Assembly: GCF_030733545.1 (NCBI RefSeq)
Contig: NZ_JASHIU010000013.1
Span: 22,049-86,048 of the forward strand
Source: Oceanicaulis sp. MMSF_3324
Lineage (GTDB): Bacteria > Pseudomonadota > Alphaproteobacteria > Caulobacterales > Maricaulaceae
Length of the DNA: 64,000 nt
Direction of reading: 5' to 3'
Part shown: in pieces, positions 33,962 to 42,723 of the stretch
How positions within the stretch are numbered: position 1 is the stretch's first letter
Layout of the letters: each line of letters begins with the position of its first letter
Notes under the pieces: model-generated
Databases searched by the model: none
Told to the model about the DNA's origin: nothing
What the model saw: the letters and a program-made list of their open reading frames with translations, nothing else
Made by a program: the position numbers and the translations under genes

Positions 33962-35299
33962 ATGGGGCCGCTCTCTGCGGAGAAAGTCGAAAAACTGTCC
34001 ATGCTGCTCGCCCACATGTCTGTGGAGCGGATGGACGGACTTGTCGACCTGGCCAATGAAATGGACCCGGGCATGGCGCGGATGCTGGAATTTTGCCGCT
34101 ATGGCGCGGATGGCGCCGCCTGCCGTCAGTTTTTCCTGCCGTTGAAGGACGCCATTGGCGACCGCACGGTCATTGAGCCGTCCCGGGCTCTGATTCCTGA
34201 AGCGCTGCTGGTGCCGCTGTGGAGCTGGATCAGCGCGGATCTGGATCCGGAGGCTGCGGCCGAGGCGATGGACGCCGCCTCCACCTTCTCCCACGACCTT
34301 GATGATGAGGCGCTGGATGAAGCCCGGGTGCGAGTGGCGAACACCATTATCGAGACGCTGGACGAGCTCAAGCATGAGCCCAAGGAAAGCAAGCGCTTGC
34401 GTCATCAGCTGGGCGTGACTGACTTTGAGGAAGTGCGCTCTATCGCTGGTCTTCTGATAAGCGTTCCGGCCTTGCGTGAAGCGATGGACGGTTTGCCGGA
34501 CGAGATCGAGAAGATGGATGACGAGGTCTGCGCAGAGTTGCGCGACCGCTATGAGCAGGCCATCGAGAAACAGCCTGAAGCGGGCGTCTGGGTGCTGTTG
34601 ATGACCATGGCGCGCGTTCAGAAGCCCTGGCGCATGCTGCGCGTGTTCGAACGCATTGCCCGGCGCGATGACGACTTCCTGTTGACCCATACCGACATGT
34701 CCGGGGTGGGGGAGGCCTTGCTCAGCGACGCCGCCTTTTACCTGAAGGGGTTCCAGACCGCGCCCACAACGCCCGAGGCTGTGGAGCGCTGTGTCGAGGC
34801 TGTCACCCAGTTTGCGGCGGTCACGGTGGGGATGATCCGCGAGATCGGGATCCGCAAGGATGGCTCCTGGGGCAAGCGCCTGTTTGCGTTGCGCACCTCC
34901 GCCAGTGAGCAGATGGGCGTTATCCATGCAGAGGCGCGGCGCCTGTTCGAGCATGCGCTGCCTGAAACCATGTCACGCCGGTGGACCAAGGAAACGCCTC
35001 ATCCGGGCGATGCGGTGTTTGACCAGGCCGAAGCGCTGTGCGGTTTCCTGTATCGCGTGAAGGATGACGCGGCGCGGACCGCAACGGGCAACGCCCATGC
35101 GCATCTGCTCGACGAGTTCCGCGAGATGAGCGAACAGGCGGGCGAGGACATTCTGGCGCGCTTGCGGCGAAACGTCTCTGAGGACGAGGAAGCGGACCAT
35201 CAGCGACTGCGTGAAGTGACCCGCTTCCTTGATGTGCTGGGCATGCGCGAGACCGGTGAAGTCCTCCTGCGCCGAGCCGCCGCAGTCCAAGCCGCCTAA
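33962..35299 (+). CDS. Conserved hypothetical protein, 445 residues
   Basis: I do not recognise the family. The product is soluble, helical and acidic, without signal peptide or membrane segments. It contains several regular helix pairs (for example KEVRSIAG-type and DELKHEPKESKRLRHQLGV), suggesting an alpha-solenoid, and ends in a charged segment. It is not coupled to the kinase gene (55 bp gap with TTAA elements at 33909 and about 33946) and may have its own promoter. Confidence 0.65.
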   Translation: MGPLSAEKVEKLSMLLAHMSVERMDGLVDLANEMDPGMARMLEFCRYGADGAACRQFFLPLKDAIGDRTVIEPSRALIPEALLVPLWSWISADLDPEAAAEAMDAASTFSHDLDDEALDEARVRVANTIIETLDELKHEPKESKRLRHQLGVTDFEEVRSIAGLLISVPALREAMDGLPDEIEKMDDEVCAELRDRYEQAIEKQPEAGVWVLLMTMARVQKPWRMLRVFERIARRDDDFLLTHTDMSGVGEALLSDAAFYLKGFQTAPTTPEAVERCVEAVTQFAAVTVGMIREIGIRKDGSWGKRLFALRTSASEQMGVIHAEARRLFEHALPETMSRRWTKETPHPGDAVFDQAEALCGFLYRVKDDAARTATGNAHAHLLDEFREMSEQAGEDILARLRRNVSEDEEADHQRLREVTRFLDVLGMRETGEVLLRRAAAVQAA

Positions 35300-35341
35300 T
35301 TCGCCTTCAAAGCGGGCGGGTGACAGTCTATCTACCCCCCT

Positions 35342-35992
35342 ATGACGAAGACATCTCCTCCCATCGCCCTGGAAGATCGCGACACGGATGGCGCGCGTCT
35401 GAGCTCACCGAGCGCTGCGCGCAATCGCGAACCGATCACAACCGCGCTTAGCGCCCGCTTGCCCGAGGGCGCGCGCGTTCTGGAAATCGCCAGCGGCACG
35501 GGCGAGCACGCCCTGGCCGTGGTCAGCGCCCGTCCGGATCTGAACTGGACGCCCAGCGATCCCGATCCTGCATCGCGCGCCAGCGAAAACGCCTGGGCCG
35601 AAGACGCCGAGGGGCGTATCCAGCCCGCGTTGAATCTTGATGTCAGCGCTCAGGGCTGGTGGGACTCACTGGAGCCTTTTGATGCGATCTATTGCGCCAA
35701 CATGATCCATATTGCGCCCTGGGCGGCGGCGGAGGGCCTGTTTGAGGGCGCTGCAAACCGGCTCACGGCCGATGGCGCGCTCCACCTGTACGGGCCCTTC
35801 TTGGAAGGGGCTGACACCGCGCCGTCCAATCTCGATTTCGACGCCAGCCTGAAACAGCGCGATCCGCGCTGGGGCGTGCGGCCGCTGGCCGATGTAGACG
35901 CGTTGGCGGCGCAACACGGTCTTGAGCGGACCGAACGTCTGGCCATGCCGTCCAACAATCTCATGCTGACTTTCAAGCGAGGCGCGGCATGA
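35342..35992 (+). CDS. DUF938 family SAM-dependent methyltransferase-like protein
   Basis: The 216-residue product matches DUF938: the N-terminal AARNREPITTALSARLPEG, the SAM-binding glycine loop VLEIASGTGEHAL (about 45-57), and WTPSDPDPASRASENAW following as the acidic strand. The family is class I methyltransferase-like with an unknown substrate. It overlaps the ccmI start by 4 bp and might be co-expressed with cytochrome c maturation genes, a common order in Alphaproteobacteria. Confidence 0.88.
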   Translation: MTKTSPPIALEDRDTDGARLSSPSAARNREPITTALSARLPEGARVLEIASGTGEHALAVVSARPDLNWTPSDPDPASRASENAWAEDAEGRIQPALNLDVSAQGWWDSLEPFDAIYCANMIHIAPWAAAEGLFEGAANRLTADGALHLYGPFLEGADTAPSNLDFDASLKQRDPRWGVRPLADVDALAAQHGLERTERLAMPSNNLMLTFKRGAA

Positions 35993-36945
35993 TCGTCTTC
36001 ATTCTGTTGACAGCGCTCATTGGCGCAGCCGCCGCCTGGCGTCTCGCCACGCCGTTCCTGAGCCAGGCTGAAGGCGGCGCCGGGCGCTTCATGGCGCTCA
36101 TTATTGCGCCCGTGGTGCTGCTGGGCGCGCTGGGGTTCTATTTCGTCAATGGCGAGCCCGATACGCCGGGCGCACCTTATGCGTCTGTCGCGGACCGGTT
36201 GGCGCAGGCCGATCCCGCAACATTGTCTCCGGACGAGCAGGAAGCGCGACTGCGCGCCATCCTGCGCGAGAACCCGGAAGACCTGGAAGCCCTGAGGCTT
36301 CTGGGACGCTTCCTGTCGCGCAGCGAACGCGAGCTGGAAGCGGTGACGATGTTCACGCGCGCCCTGCGGATCGAGGAAGATCCGCGCCTGCTGTCGGATC
36401 TGGGTCAGTCCCTCGTGGTGCTCAATGACGGCCAGGTCACGCCCGAGGCCGAGCGCGCCTTTGAAGCCGCGAACCGCCTGGACCCGACCTTGCCCGAACC
36501 GGCCTTTTTCCTGGGCGCCGCGTATTACGAACGGGGCGAACGCAATCAGGCCGCAACGGTCTGGTCTGACATCATCGCCCGGCTGGATGAGGGTGATCCG
36601 TTTCGCGCCGCCATCGCCGCGCGCGCCGCAGACCTTCTGTCGCGTCCGCAGGGCGGGCCGGGGTCCGATGGCGCGGCGCCGTTTGCAGACGCCATCGCGG
36701 CCGGGGCGGCGCCGGAAGATCTGGCTGAAATGATGGTGGGGCGGCTGGAAGCCCGTCTGGAAGAAGATCCCGAGGATCTGTCAGGCTGGCTGACCCTGGC
36801 CCGCGCCCGATGGGCGCAGGGTGACAACCAGGCCGGGCTCGCCGCGCTGGATCGCGCACGAGCGCAGTTTGAAGACGATGCCGGCGCACTGGCCCTGATT
36901 GCGGCCATGCGTACTGCCTTTGACGGCGAGGAGATCGAGCCATGA
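35989..36945 (+). CDS. ccmI: Cytochrome c biogenesis protein CcmI (CycH)
   Basis: The 318-residue protein has two N-terminal membrane helices (about 2-22 and 33-52) and a periplasmic TPR domain (about 95-300, with EDLEALRLLGRFLSRSERELEAVTMF and later WLTLARARWAQGDNQAGLAAL). CcmI recruits apocytochrome c to the CcmF/CcmH heme lyase. It starts the ccmI-E-F-H set, all joined by 4-bp overlaps. Confidence 0.9.
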   Translation: MIVFILLTALIGAAAAWRLATPFLSQAEGGAGRFMALIIAPVVLLGALGFYFVNGEPDTPGAPYASVADRLAQADPATLSPDEQEARLRAILRENPEDLEALRLLGRFLSRSERELEAVTMFTRALRIEEDPRLLSDLGQSLVVLNDGQVTPEAERAFEAANRLDPTLPEPAFFLGAAYYERGERNQAATVWSDIIARLDEGDPFRAAIAARAADLLSRPQGGPGSDGAAPFADAIAAGAAPEDLAEMMVGRLEARLEEDPEDLSGWLTLARARWAQGDNQAGLAALDRARAQFEDDAGALALIAAMRTAFDGEEIEP

Positions 36946-37442
36946 GAAAAGCCCAGCGACGTCTGTGGATCACGCTGGCGGCCGGCGTGGTGCTTGTCGG
37001 GGCCGCAGGTCTGGCGATGACCGCCATGCGCGACGCCATGGTTTTCTTCTATTCGCCGGCCATGGTGGCCGAAAACCCGCCCGAGCCCGGTCAGCGAGTG
37101 CGGGTTGGCGGCCTGGTGCTGGACGGGTCCGTGGAGCGTCCCGCGCGGGGCGGCGCCAATTTCACCATTACCGATGGCGGCGGGGAAATCCGGATCAATT
37201 ATGACGGCTCGCTCCCCGATCTCTTTCGGGAAGGGCAGGGCATTGTGGCTGAGGGCGTGTTTGATCCCGAAGGCCGGTTCACCGCCGATACCGTGCTGGC
37301 CAAGCACGACGAAAACTACATGCCGCCCGAAGTCGCCGCAGCCCTGCGCGAGTCGGGCATGTGGCACGAGGAAGCCGGCGACCATTCCGGCTATGGCGGG
37401 CCTGACGGTTATGATGCCGCTGAGACGGAGCAGCCCTCATGA
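36942..37442 (+). CDS. ccmE: Heme chaperone CcmE
   Basis: The 166-residue protein is anchored by one N-terminal membrane helix (about 10-32) and has a periplasmic OB fold (RVRVGGLVLDGSVER, FTITDGGGEIRINYDGSLPDLFREGQG). The covalent heme-binding His is residue 122 in LAKHDENYMPPEV, so the chaperone is intact. It passes heme to CcmF. Overlaps of 4 bp on both sides. Confidence 0.95.
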   Translation: MRKAQRRLWITLAAGVVLVGAAGLAMTAMRDAMVFFYSPAMVAENPPEPGQRVRVGGLVLDGSVERPARGGANFTITDGGGEIRINYDGSLPDLFREGQGIVAEGVFDPEGRFTADTVLAKHDENYMPPEVAAALRESGMWHEEAGDHSGYGGPDGYDAAETEQPS

Positions 37443-39400
37443 TTGCCGAGCTGGGACGTTATCTGATCGCGCTGGCGCTGCTGGCGAGCCTGTTGCAGAT
37501 GTTCGTCGCCTGGCGCGGCGCGGAACTGGGCGGGCGCAACGCCTATGCCCGCGCGGGCAAGGCGGCGTCCGAGATTGCGGTTCTGGCCGCAGGCGTGGCG
37601 ATGATCCTGCTGATCGCCAGCTTCTTGCGCTCGGATTTTTCCATCGCCTATGTGGCGGCCAATTCCTCGATCGAAAAACCCTTCGCCTACAAGATCGCCG
37701 CCAGCTGGGGCGGGCATGAAGGCTCCATGCTGCTGTGGTGCCTGATCCTGGCGCTGTTCGGTTACGGTCTCGCCCGGTCGGGGCCGCGTGATGACGGTCT
37801 GCGCTCGCGGGCGGTGAGCTTTCAGGGGCTGCTGCAAACCCTGTTCTTCGGCTTTCTCGCCTTCGCTTCGAACCCGTTCGAACGTGTGTCTCCGGTCCCG
37901 TTGCAGGGCGCTGAGCTCAATCCGATCTTGCAGGATCCGCTCCTCGTGATTCACCCGCCCATGCTCTATGTGGGCTATGTGGGGCTGTCGACGGCCTTCG
38001 CGATCGCCGCGGCGGGCCTGATGCAGAAAACGCCGGGCCGCATTCTGGCGGCGGCGCTGCGCCCCTGGGCGCTGGGCGCCTGGACCGCCCTGACCGCCGG
38101 CATCGCACTGGGCGCCTTCTGGGCCTATTACGAGCTGGGTTGGGGCGGCTGGTGGTTCTGGGACCCCGTCGAGAACGCCAGCTTCATGCCCTGGCTTCTG
38201 GGCGCGGCCTTGATCCACTCCTCCATCGCCACTGAAAAGCGCGGCGCCTTTCCGGGCTGGACCGTCTTTCTGGCGCTTCTGGCCTATATTCTCTCCATTC
38301 TGGGCGCCTTCCTGGTGCGCTCGGGCGTCATCACCTCGGTGCACGCCTTCGCGCTTGATCCCGAACGCGGGGTCTGGATCCTGGGCATGTTGGGCGTGTC
38401 TGCGGTCGCGGGCTTCTTGCTGTTTGCGTTGCGCGCCGGCTCGCTGGGTGAGGGCGACGGGTTTGAACCCACCAGCAAGGAAGCGCTGATTGGCGCCAAC
38501 AATCTCTTGCTGGCGGCAACCTCGGGCGTGGTGCTGATCGGCACGCTCTATCCCATGCTGCTGGAAATGATGGGCGGCGCCACGATTTCGGTTGGCGCGC
38601 CGTATTTCAACGCCGCCGCCACGCCGCTTCTGCTGATCGCAGCCTTGTTGATGCCGCTCGCGCCGTTTCTGCCCTGGGCCAATGGCGGGTTGAAGAACGG
38701 TGTTTCGCAAATGCGCGCGGCTTTGATGCTGATTCCTGTGGCGGCTGTGGTCATCGCCTTCCTGTTCGCCGGAGCCAGTCCACTGGCGGTCATCGGCGGC
38801 GCCATCGGCGTCTGGGCGATTTCGGGCGCCGTGATGGATCTGGGTCAGTTCCTGCCGGTGGCCATGGCGCGCGGTCAGAAGCTGCTGGTGATAGGTCGGG
38901 TGATGGCCCATGCCGGTGTCGGCTTCATCGCGCTGGGCGCTGCTGCAGATGCATCCCGTCCGCCCGATCAGAATGTGGCGCTGGCGCCGGGCGAAAGCGT
39001 GTCCATAGCAGGACGCGAGCTGCGACTGGATGGCGTCAGCCGGGCGGATGGTCCCAACTATATGGCGGACCGCGCGCGCATCGTGGTGGATGAAGGCGAA
39101 GGCGGCGTGATGTCGCCCGAACGCCGGTTCTACGCTGTCGCGAACCAGACCACGCGGGAAGTGGCGCTCAAATCCTCCATCGCCGGCGATCTCTATGTCT
39201 CGGTGGGCGAAGCGCGGCTGCGGTCTGACGGCACGACCGCGTTTGAAACCCGGGTCGCGTTCCACCCGCTGGTCTGGTCGCTCAGTCTCGGCGCTGTCTT
39301 CATCGTCTTGGGCGGCGCGCTCGCCCTGACCGGACGTCTGCGCGCTCATGCGCCGGTGGTGCAACGCGATCGGGCGACCAAGCCTGCGGAGGCGGTGTGA
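37439..39400 (+). CDS. ccmF: Heme lyase subunit CcmF
   Basis: The 653-residue polytopic membrane protein is the core of the cytochrome c heme lyase. It carries the tryptophan-rich motif WGGWWFWDPVENASFMPWL (about 236-254) and the conserved His residues around it (for example GHEGSMLLW near 93 and LLVIHPPMLY near 170). About 14 membrane segments are expected. It overlaps ccmE and ccmH by 4 bp each. Confidence 0.96.
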   Translation: MIAELGRYLIALALLASLLQMFVAWRGAELGGRNAYARAGKAASEIAVLAAGVAMILLIASFLRSDFSIAYVAANSSIEKPFAYKIAASWGGHEGSMLLWCLILALFGYGLARSGPRDDGLRSRAVSFQGLLQTLFFGFLAFASNPFERVSPVPLQGAELNPILQDPLLVIHPPMLYVGYVGLSTAFAIAAAGLMQKTPGRILAAALRPWALGAWTALTAGIALGAFWAYYELGWGGWWFWDPVENASFMPWLLGAALIHSSIATEKRGAFPGWTVFLALLAYILSILGAFLVRSGVITSVHAFALDPERGVWILGMLGVSAVAGFLLFALRAGSLGEGDGFEPTSKEALIGANNLLLAATSGVVLIGTLYPMLLEMMGGATISVGAPYFNAAATPLLLIAALLMPLAPFLPWANGGLKNGVSQMRAALMLIPVAAVVIAFLFAGASPLAVIGGAIGVWAISGAVMDLGQFLPVAMARGQKLLVIGRVMAHAGVGFIALGAAADASRPPDQNVALAPGESVSIAGRELRLDGVSRADGPNYMADRARIVVDEGEGGVMSPERRFYAVANQTTREVALKSSIAGDLYVSVGEARLRSDGTTAFETRVAFHPLVWSLSLGAVFIVLGGALALTGRLRAHAPVVQRDRATKPAEAV

Positions 39401-39777
39401 TGAAAGCCCTTGTTCTGGCGCTCGTGCTGGCGATGCAATCAACGCCCACATTTGGCGGCTTGCCCAAGGAGGAGGAAGCCCGGGCTCAGGCGCTGATGCG
39501 TGAAGTGCGCTGCATGGTGTGCTCGGGGGAGTCGATCCTGGACTCCAACGCCGCCCAGGCCCAGGACATGCGTCGCTTCGTGCGCGAGCAGGTCGCTCAG
39601 GGCGCCGATGATGACGCCGTCCGCGAGGCGCTGGTGCAGCGTTTCGGCTATGCCGTGCTGATGCGTCCGCCCATGGATTCCAACACCCTTCTGCTTTGGG
39701 CGGCGCCGGTCGTGTTTCTGGCGCTGGGCGGCGGCTTGCTGATCACATCCATGCGAAAGCGCCCCAAGAAAGCGTGA
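39397..39777 (+). CDS. ccmH: Cytochrome c maturation protein CcmH (CycL)
   Basis: The 126-residue thioredoxin-like protein has the redox motif RCMVCSGESI (the two Cys about 43-46) that reduces apocytochrome c, an N-terminal signal/anchor and a C-terminal membrane helix (about 95-118). The set CcmI-E-F-H matches the rhizobial cycHJKL operon. CcmG and CcmABCD are not in the window and are likely encoded elsewhere. Confidence 0.93.
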   Translation: MMKALVLALVLAMQSTPTFGGLPKEEEARAQALMREVRCMVCSGESILDSNAAQAQDMRRFVREQVAQGADDDAVREALVQRFGYAVLMRPPMDSNTLLLWAAPVVFLALGGGLLITSMRKRPKKA

Positions 39778-39848
39778 GCAGGGTCTGCCTTGAAGCCAGG
39801 CGGTCCTGACGCCACCTCATGATGTCGAAGACAGGATGAGAGGCGGGT

Positions 39849-41054
39849 ATGGCGCAGTCGCAGAAAGTCACGTTTGAAGGCGCGTCCGGCGAGACGCTGG
39901 CTGCGCGGCTTGAACGCCCGAACGGACCGGTTCGGGCCTGGGCGCTGTTTGCGCACTGTTTTTCCTGTTCAAAGGATGTCCATGCCGCCCAGCGGATTTC
40001 CCGGCGTCTGACCACGCATGGCTATGCAGTCCTGCGGTTCGATTTCACCGGTCTGGGCCAGTCCGAAGGCGATTTCGCCAACACCAATTTCAGCTCCAAT
40101 GTCGCCGATCTGATCAAGGCCGCGGACTATCTGCGCGAGACGCATGACGCGCCAAGCCTTCTGGTCGGGCACTCGCTCGGCGGCGCCGCGGTCATCGCCG
40201 CTGCGCCTTCGATCGCCGAGGTGAAGGCGGTCGCCACGCTCAATGCGCCCGCGGATGCGGACCATGTGCGCCATCATTTCAGTAAGGATGATGTCGAGGC
40301 GATCAAGACAAACGGGTCGGCGAGAGTGTCGCTGGCCGGGCGAGACTTCACCATCAAGAAGCAATTCCTCGACGATATCGAGGATCACAAGCTCGACACG
40401 GTTGTCGGGGAGATGAAGGCGGCGCTACTGATCGCCCATTCACCGATCGATGAGACCGTCGGGATCGAGAACGCCACGCGGCTGTTCGTGGCGGCGCGCC
40501 ATCCCAAGAGCTTTCTCAGCCTGGATGATGCGGATCATCTGCTGAGCCGGGAAGCGGACACCAATTACGCCGCTGATTCCATCGCCGCCTGGGCGAGCCG
40601 GTATGCGCCGCCCGCTCAGCTCGGCCCGCCGCCCCAGCTCAGATCGGGCGAAACTGCGATCGTCGAGGAAACGGGGCTGGGCGGTTTTCACAGCTGGGCG
40701 GTGACGGGCGAGCACGCCTTCATCGTGGACGAGCCTGAACAGGTTGGCGGTCTGGATGGCGGTCCTGCGCCCTATGACATGCTGTCCGCGGCGCTAGGGG
40801 CGTGCACCACCATGACCCTGCGCATGTATGCCAATCACAAGGGGATCGAGCTGGGCCGCATCACCACGCGGGTCACCCATAGCAAGGTCAAGGCGCAAGG
40901 CCCCTCTGATCTGTTTGACCGTGAGATCGAAGTGGAGGGATTGAGCGATGAATCCCTGCAGCTGAAACTGCTCGAAATCGCCAACAAGTGTCCGGTCCAC
41001 CGGACCCTGGAGCGCGGCGCCCATGTGGAAAGCCGCTACAAATCAACGCGCTGA
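39849..41054 (+). CDS. Fusion of alpha/beta hydrolase and OsmC domains
   Basis: The 401-residue protein joins an alpha/beta hydrolase (1-about 255; nucleophile Ser 109 in GHSLGGAAV) and an OsmC-like peroxidase domain (about 265-400). The OsmC part keeps both catalytic cysteines: LGACTTMTLRMYANHK and NKCPVHRTL. OsmC proteins reduce organic peroxides. Such fusions occur in several Proteobacteria. It follows the ccm set after 71 bp and has no obvious partner. Confidence 0.92.
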   Translation: MAQSQKVTFEGASGETLAARLERPNGPVRAWALFAHCFSCSKDVHAAQRISRRLTTHGYAVLRFDFTGLGQSEGDFANTNFSSNVADLIKAADYLRETHDAPSLLVGHSLGGAAVIAAAPSIAEVKAVATLNAPADADHVRHHFSKDDVEAIKTNGSARVSLAGRDFTIKKQFLDDIEDHKLDTVVGEMKAALLIAHSPIDETVGIENATRLFVAARHPKSFLSLDDADHLLSREADTNYAADSIAAWASRYAPPAQLGPPPQLRSGETAIVEETGLGGFHSWAVTGEHAFIVDEPEQVGGLDGGPAPYDMLSAALGACTTMTLRMYANHKGIELGRITTRVTHSKVKAQGPSDLFDREIEVEGLSDESLQLKLLEIANKCPVHRTLERGAHVESRYKSTR

Positions 41055-41060
41055 TCAGCA

Positions 41061-41103
41061 ATATTCCATCATTACGGAACCGTAAGGTCGCCGTAATATT
41101 CCT
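41061..41103 (+). promoter_or_regulatory. Candidate OmpR-type operator upstream of the degP-type operon
   Basis: The gap before degP holds TTACGG-AA-CCGTAA, a perfect inverted repeat (41073-41086), and a second CCGTAA at 41092-41097, 11 bp after the first, so CCGTAA-N5-CCGTAA is a direct repeat of the kind bound by CpxR/PhoP-like regulators. AATATTCC also occurs twice (41061-41068 and 41096-41103). The degP gene and the following response regulator/kinase probably share it as a promoter region. Confidence 0.6.
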
Positions 41104-41187
41104 GTCAGCCGCACCCTGTCATCACACATGTATCCCATGGGCCGGTCCGCCGGTCCCGATACGCGCAAAGGACTGTGATTGTCTGCC

Positions 41188-42663
41188 ATGAAACTGACCC
41201 AACGTTTGATCCTGTCCGCCGCCGTCGCCGCCCTTTCAATCGGGGCTGTGACCACCGTCGCCGTCAATGCACAGGAAGCCCCCTCCGCCTACACCTATGC
41301 GGCGCCGAACGGCGCGCCGATGAGCTTCGCCAGCCTGATCGAACAGGTCAGCCCGGCTGTGGTTTCCATCGAGGCCGAAGGCAGCGTGGATGCGCCGAAC
41401 GCGCCGGACATGTCGCAATTGCCGCCGCAATTTCGCGAGTTCTTCGAACGCTTCGGCGGCATGCCCGATCAACCGCGCGAACGCCGCGCCCAGGGGTCCG
41501 GCTTCTTCATTTCCGCTGATGGCTATGTGGTCACCAACAACCATGTGATCCGCGATGCCGACACCATTCGCGTCGTGCTGACCGATGGCCGCTCGCTTGA
41601 AGCGACGGTCGTGGGCACGGACATGGCGACCGATCTGGCGCTGCTCCGGGTCGAGGAAGAGGACGAGCCCTTCGCCTATGTCGAGCTTGAGCGGGATCTG
41701 GGCATCCGCGTGGGCGACTGGGTCGTGGCCGTGGGCAATCCCTTCGGTCTGGGCGGCACCGCCACGGCGGGCATCATCTCCGCGACTGGCCGTCAGATGG
41801 GCGCCTCCCAGGCCTATACTGACTTCCTGCAGATCGATGCGCCGATCAATCGCGGCAATTCGGGCGGTCCGGCCTTTGATCTTGATGGCAAGGTGATCGG
41901 CGTGAACTCCGCCATCATCAGCCCCACCGGCGGCAATGTGGGCATCGGCTTCGCCATTCCGTCCGATCTCGCCGCGACCGTGATCGACCAGCTGATCGAG
42001 AACGGCGAAGTGCGCCGTGGTTATCTGGGCATCGCCCCGGCGGTGCTGACCGATGATCTGCGGGACGCCATGGGGCTGGACGCGGATCTCGAAGGCGTGT
42101 TGATCAACCAGGTGCTTGATGACACCCCGGCTCAGGCCGCAGGCCTTGAGAACGGCGATATCATCCTGGAAATCAATGGCGAGCCGGTCGATGACCCGCG
42201 CGAGCTGACGCGCCGGGTCGGCGGCTTCGCCCCCGGTGAGCGCGTGGCGTTCCGGGTTCTGCGCGATGAGCGCGAGCGCACCATCCGCGTCGAGCTGACC
42301 GAGCGTCCGGACACGTCGAGCCCGGAAGAGACGCCGGATCGTGAAGCGGGCGCCGCCGCCCAGTTCGGTCTGGCGCTGAGCGAGCCCGATGACGCAGAGC
42401 GCGAGGCCCTGGACCTTGAGGAGCGCGGGCTGCTGGTTGAGGGCATCCGTCCGGGTTCTGAAGCCGCAGAGAAAGGCTTGCGCCCGGGGGATGTCATCCT
42501 GGAAGCGGGCGGACGTGATCTGAACGCCCTGTCTGATTTTGAAGCGGCTGTGGAGGATGCGCGCGCGCGTGACCGCCGGGCGCTTCTGGTTTTTGTGGTC
42601 TCGCAAAACGGCCAGCGCCGTTATGCGGCGCTCGAAATGCCGTCCGAAGAGACGGACGAATAA
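41188..42663 (+). CDS. DegP/HtrA-family periplasmic serine protease
   Basis: The 491-residue product has a signal peptide (about 1-28), a trypsin-like domain with the triad visible as His in TNNHVIRDA, Asp in ATDLALLRV and Ser in NRGNSGGPAFD, then two PDZ domains (about 275-360 and 385-480). It degrades or refolds misfolded envelope proteins. I chose ATG 41188 with the signal peptide. It leads an operon with its own response regulator and kinase, suggesting a Cpx-like envelope stress circuit. A stable hairpin follows at 42674-42703. Confidence 0.93.
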   Translation: MKLTQRLILSAAVAALSIGAVTTVAVNAQEAPSAYTYAAPNGAPMSFASLIEQVSPAVVSIEAEGSVDAPNAPDMSQLPPQFREFFERFGGMPDQPRERRAQGSGFFISADGYVVTNNHVIRDADTIRVVLTDGRSLEATVVGTDMATDLALLRVEEEDEPFAYVELERDLGIRVGDWVVAVGNPFGLGGTATAGIISATGRQMGASQAYTDFLQIDAPINRGNSGGPAFDLDGKVIGVNSAIISPTGGNVGIGFAIPSDLAATVIDQLIENGEVRRGYLGIAPAVLTDDLRDAMGLDADLEGVLINQVLDDTPAQAAGLENGDIILEINGEPVDDPRELTRRVGGFAPGERVAFRVLRDERERTIRVELTERPDTSSPEETPDREAGAAAQFGLALSEPDDAEREALDLEERGLLVEGIRPGSEAAEKGLRPGDVILEAGGRDLNALSDFEAAVEDARARDRRALLVFVVSQNGQRRYAALEMPSEETDE

Positions 42664-42673
42664 CAACAACACG

Positions 42674-42703
42674 CAGGCGTCGGGTCGGGAAACCCGGCGC
42701 CTG
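42674..42703 (+). other. Stable hairpin between degP-type gene and its response regulator
   Basis: CAGGCG (42674-42679) pairs with CGCCTG (42698-42703) and CGGGT (42681-42685) with ACCCG (42692-42696), with one wobble. No T-run follows, so it is not a classic terminator. It could be an mRNA-processing or attenuation site that lowers regulator level relative to the protease. Confidence 0.5.
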
Positions 42704-42723
42704 TTCTGGTTCGGGAGTGAGTC

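Noticed and set aside
37409..39451. Long minus-strand open frame (680 codons) opposite ccmF
   Set aside because: Composition is Arg/Gln/His/Gly-rich with no domain, as expected for the shadow of a high-GC gene; ccmF on the other strand is unambiguous.
35989..39777. Missing ccmG between ccmF and ccmH as an anomaly
   Set aside because: The rhizobial cycHJKL operon has the same content; ccmG normally sits with ccmABCD elsewhere in Alphaproteobacteria.
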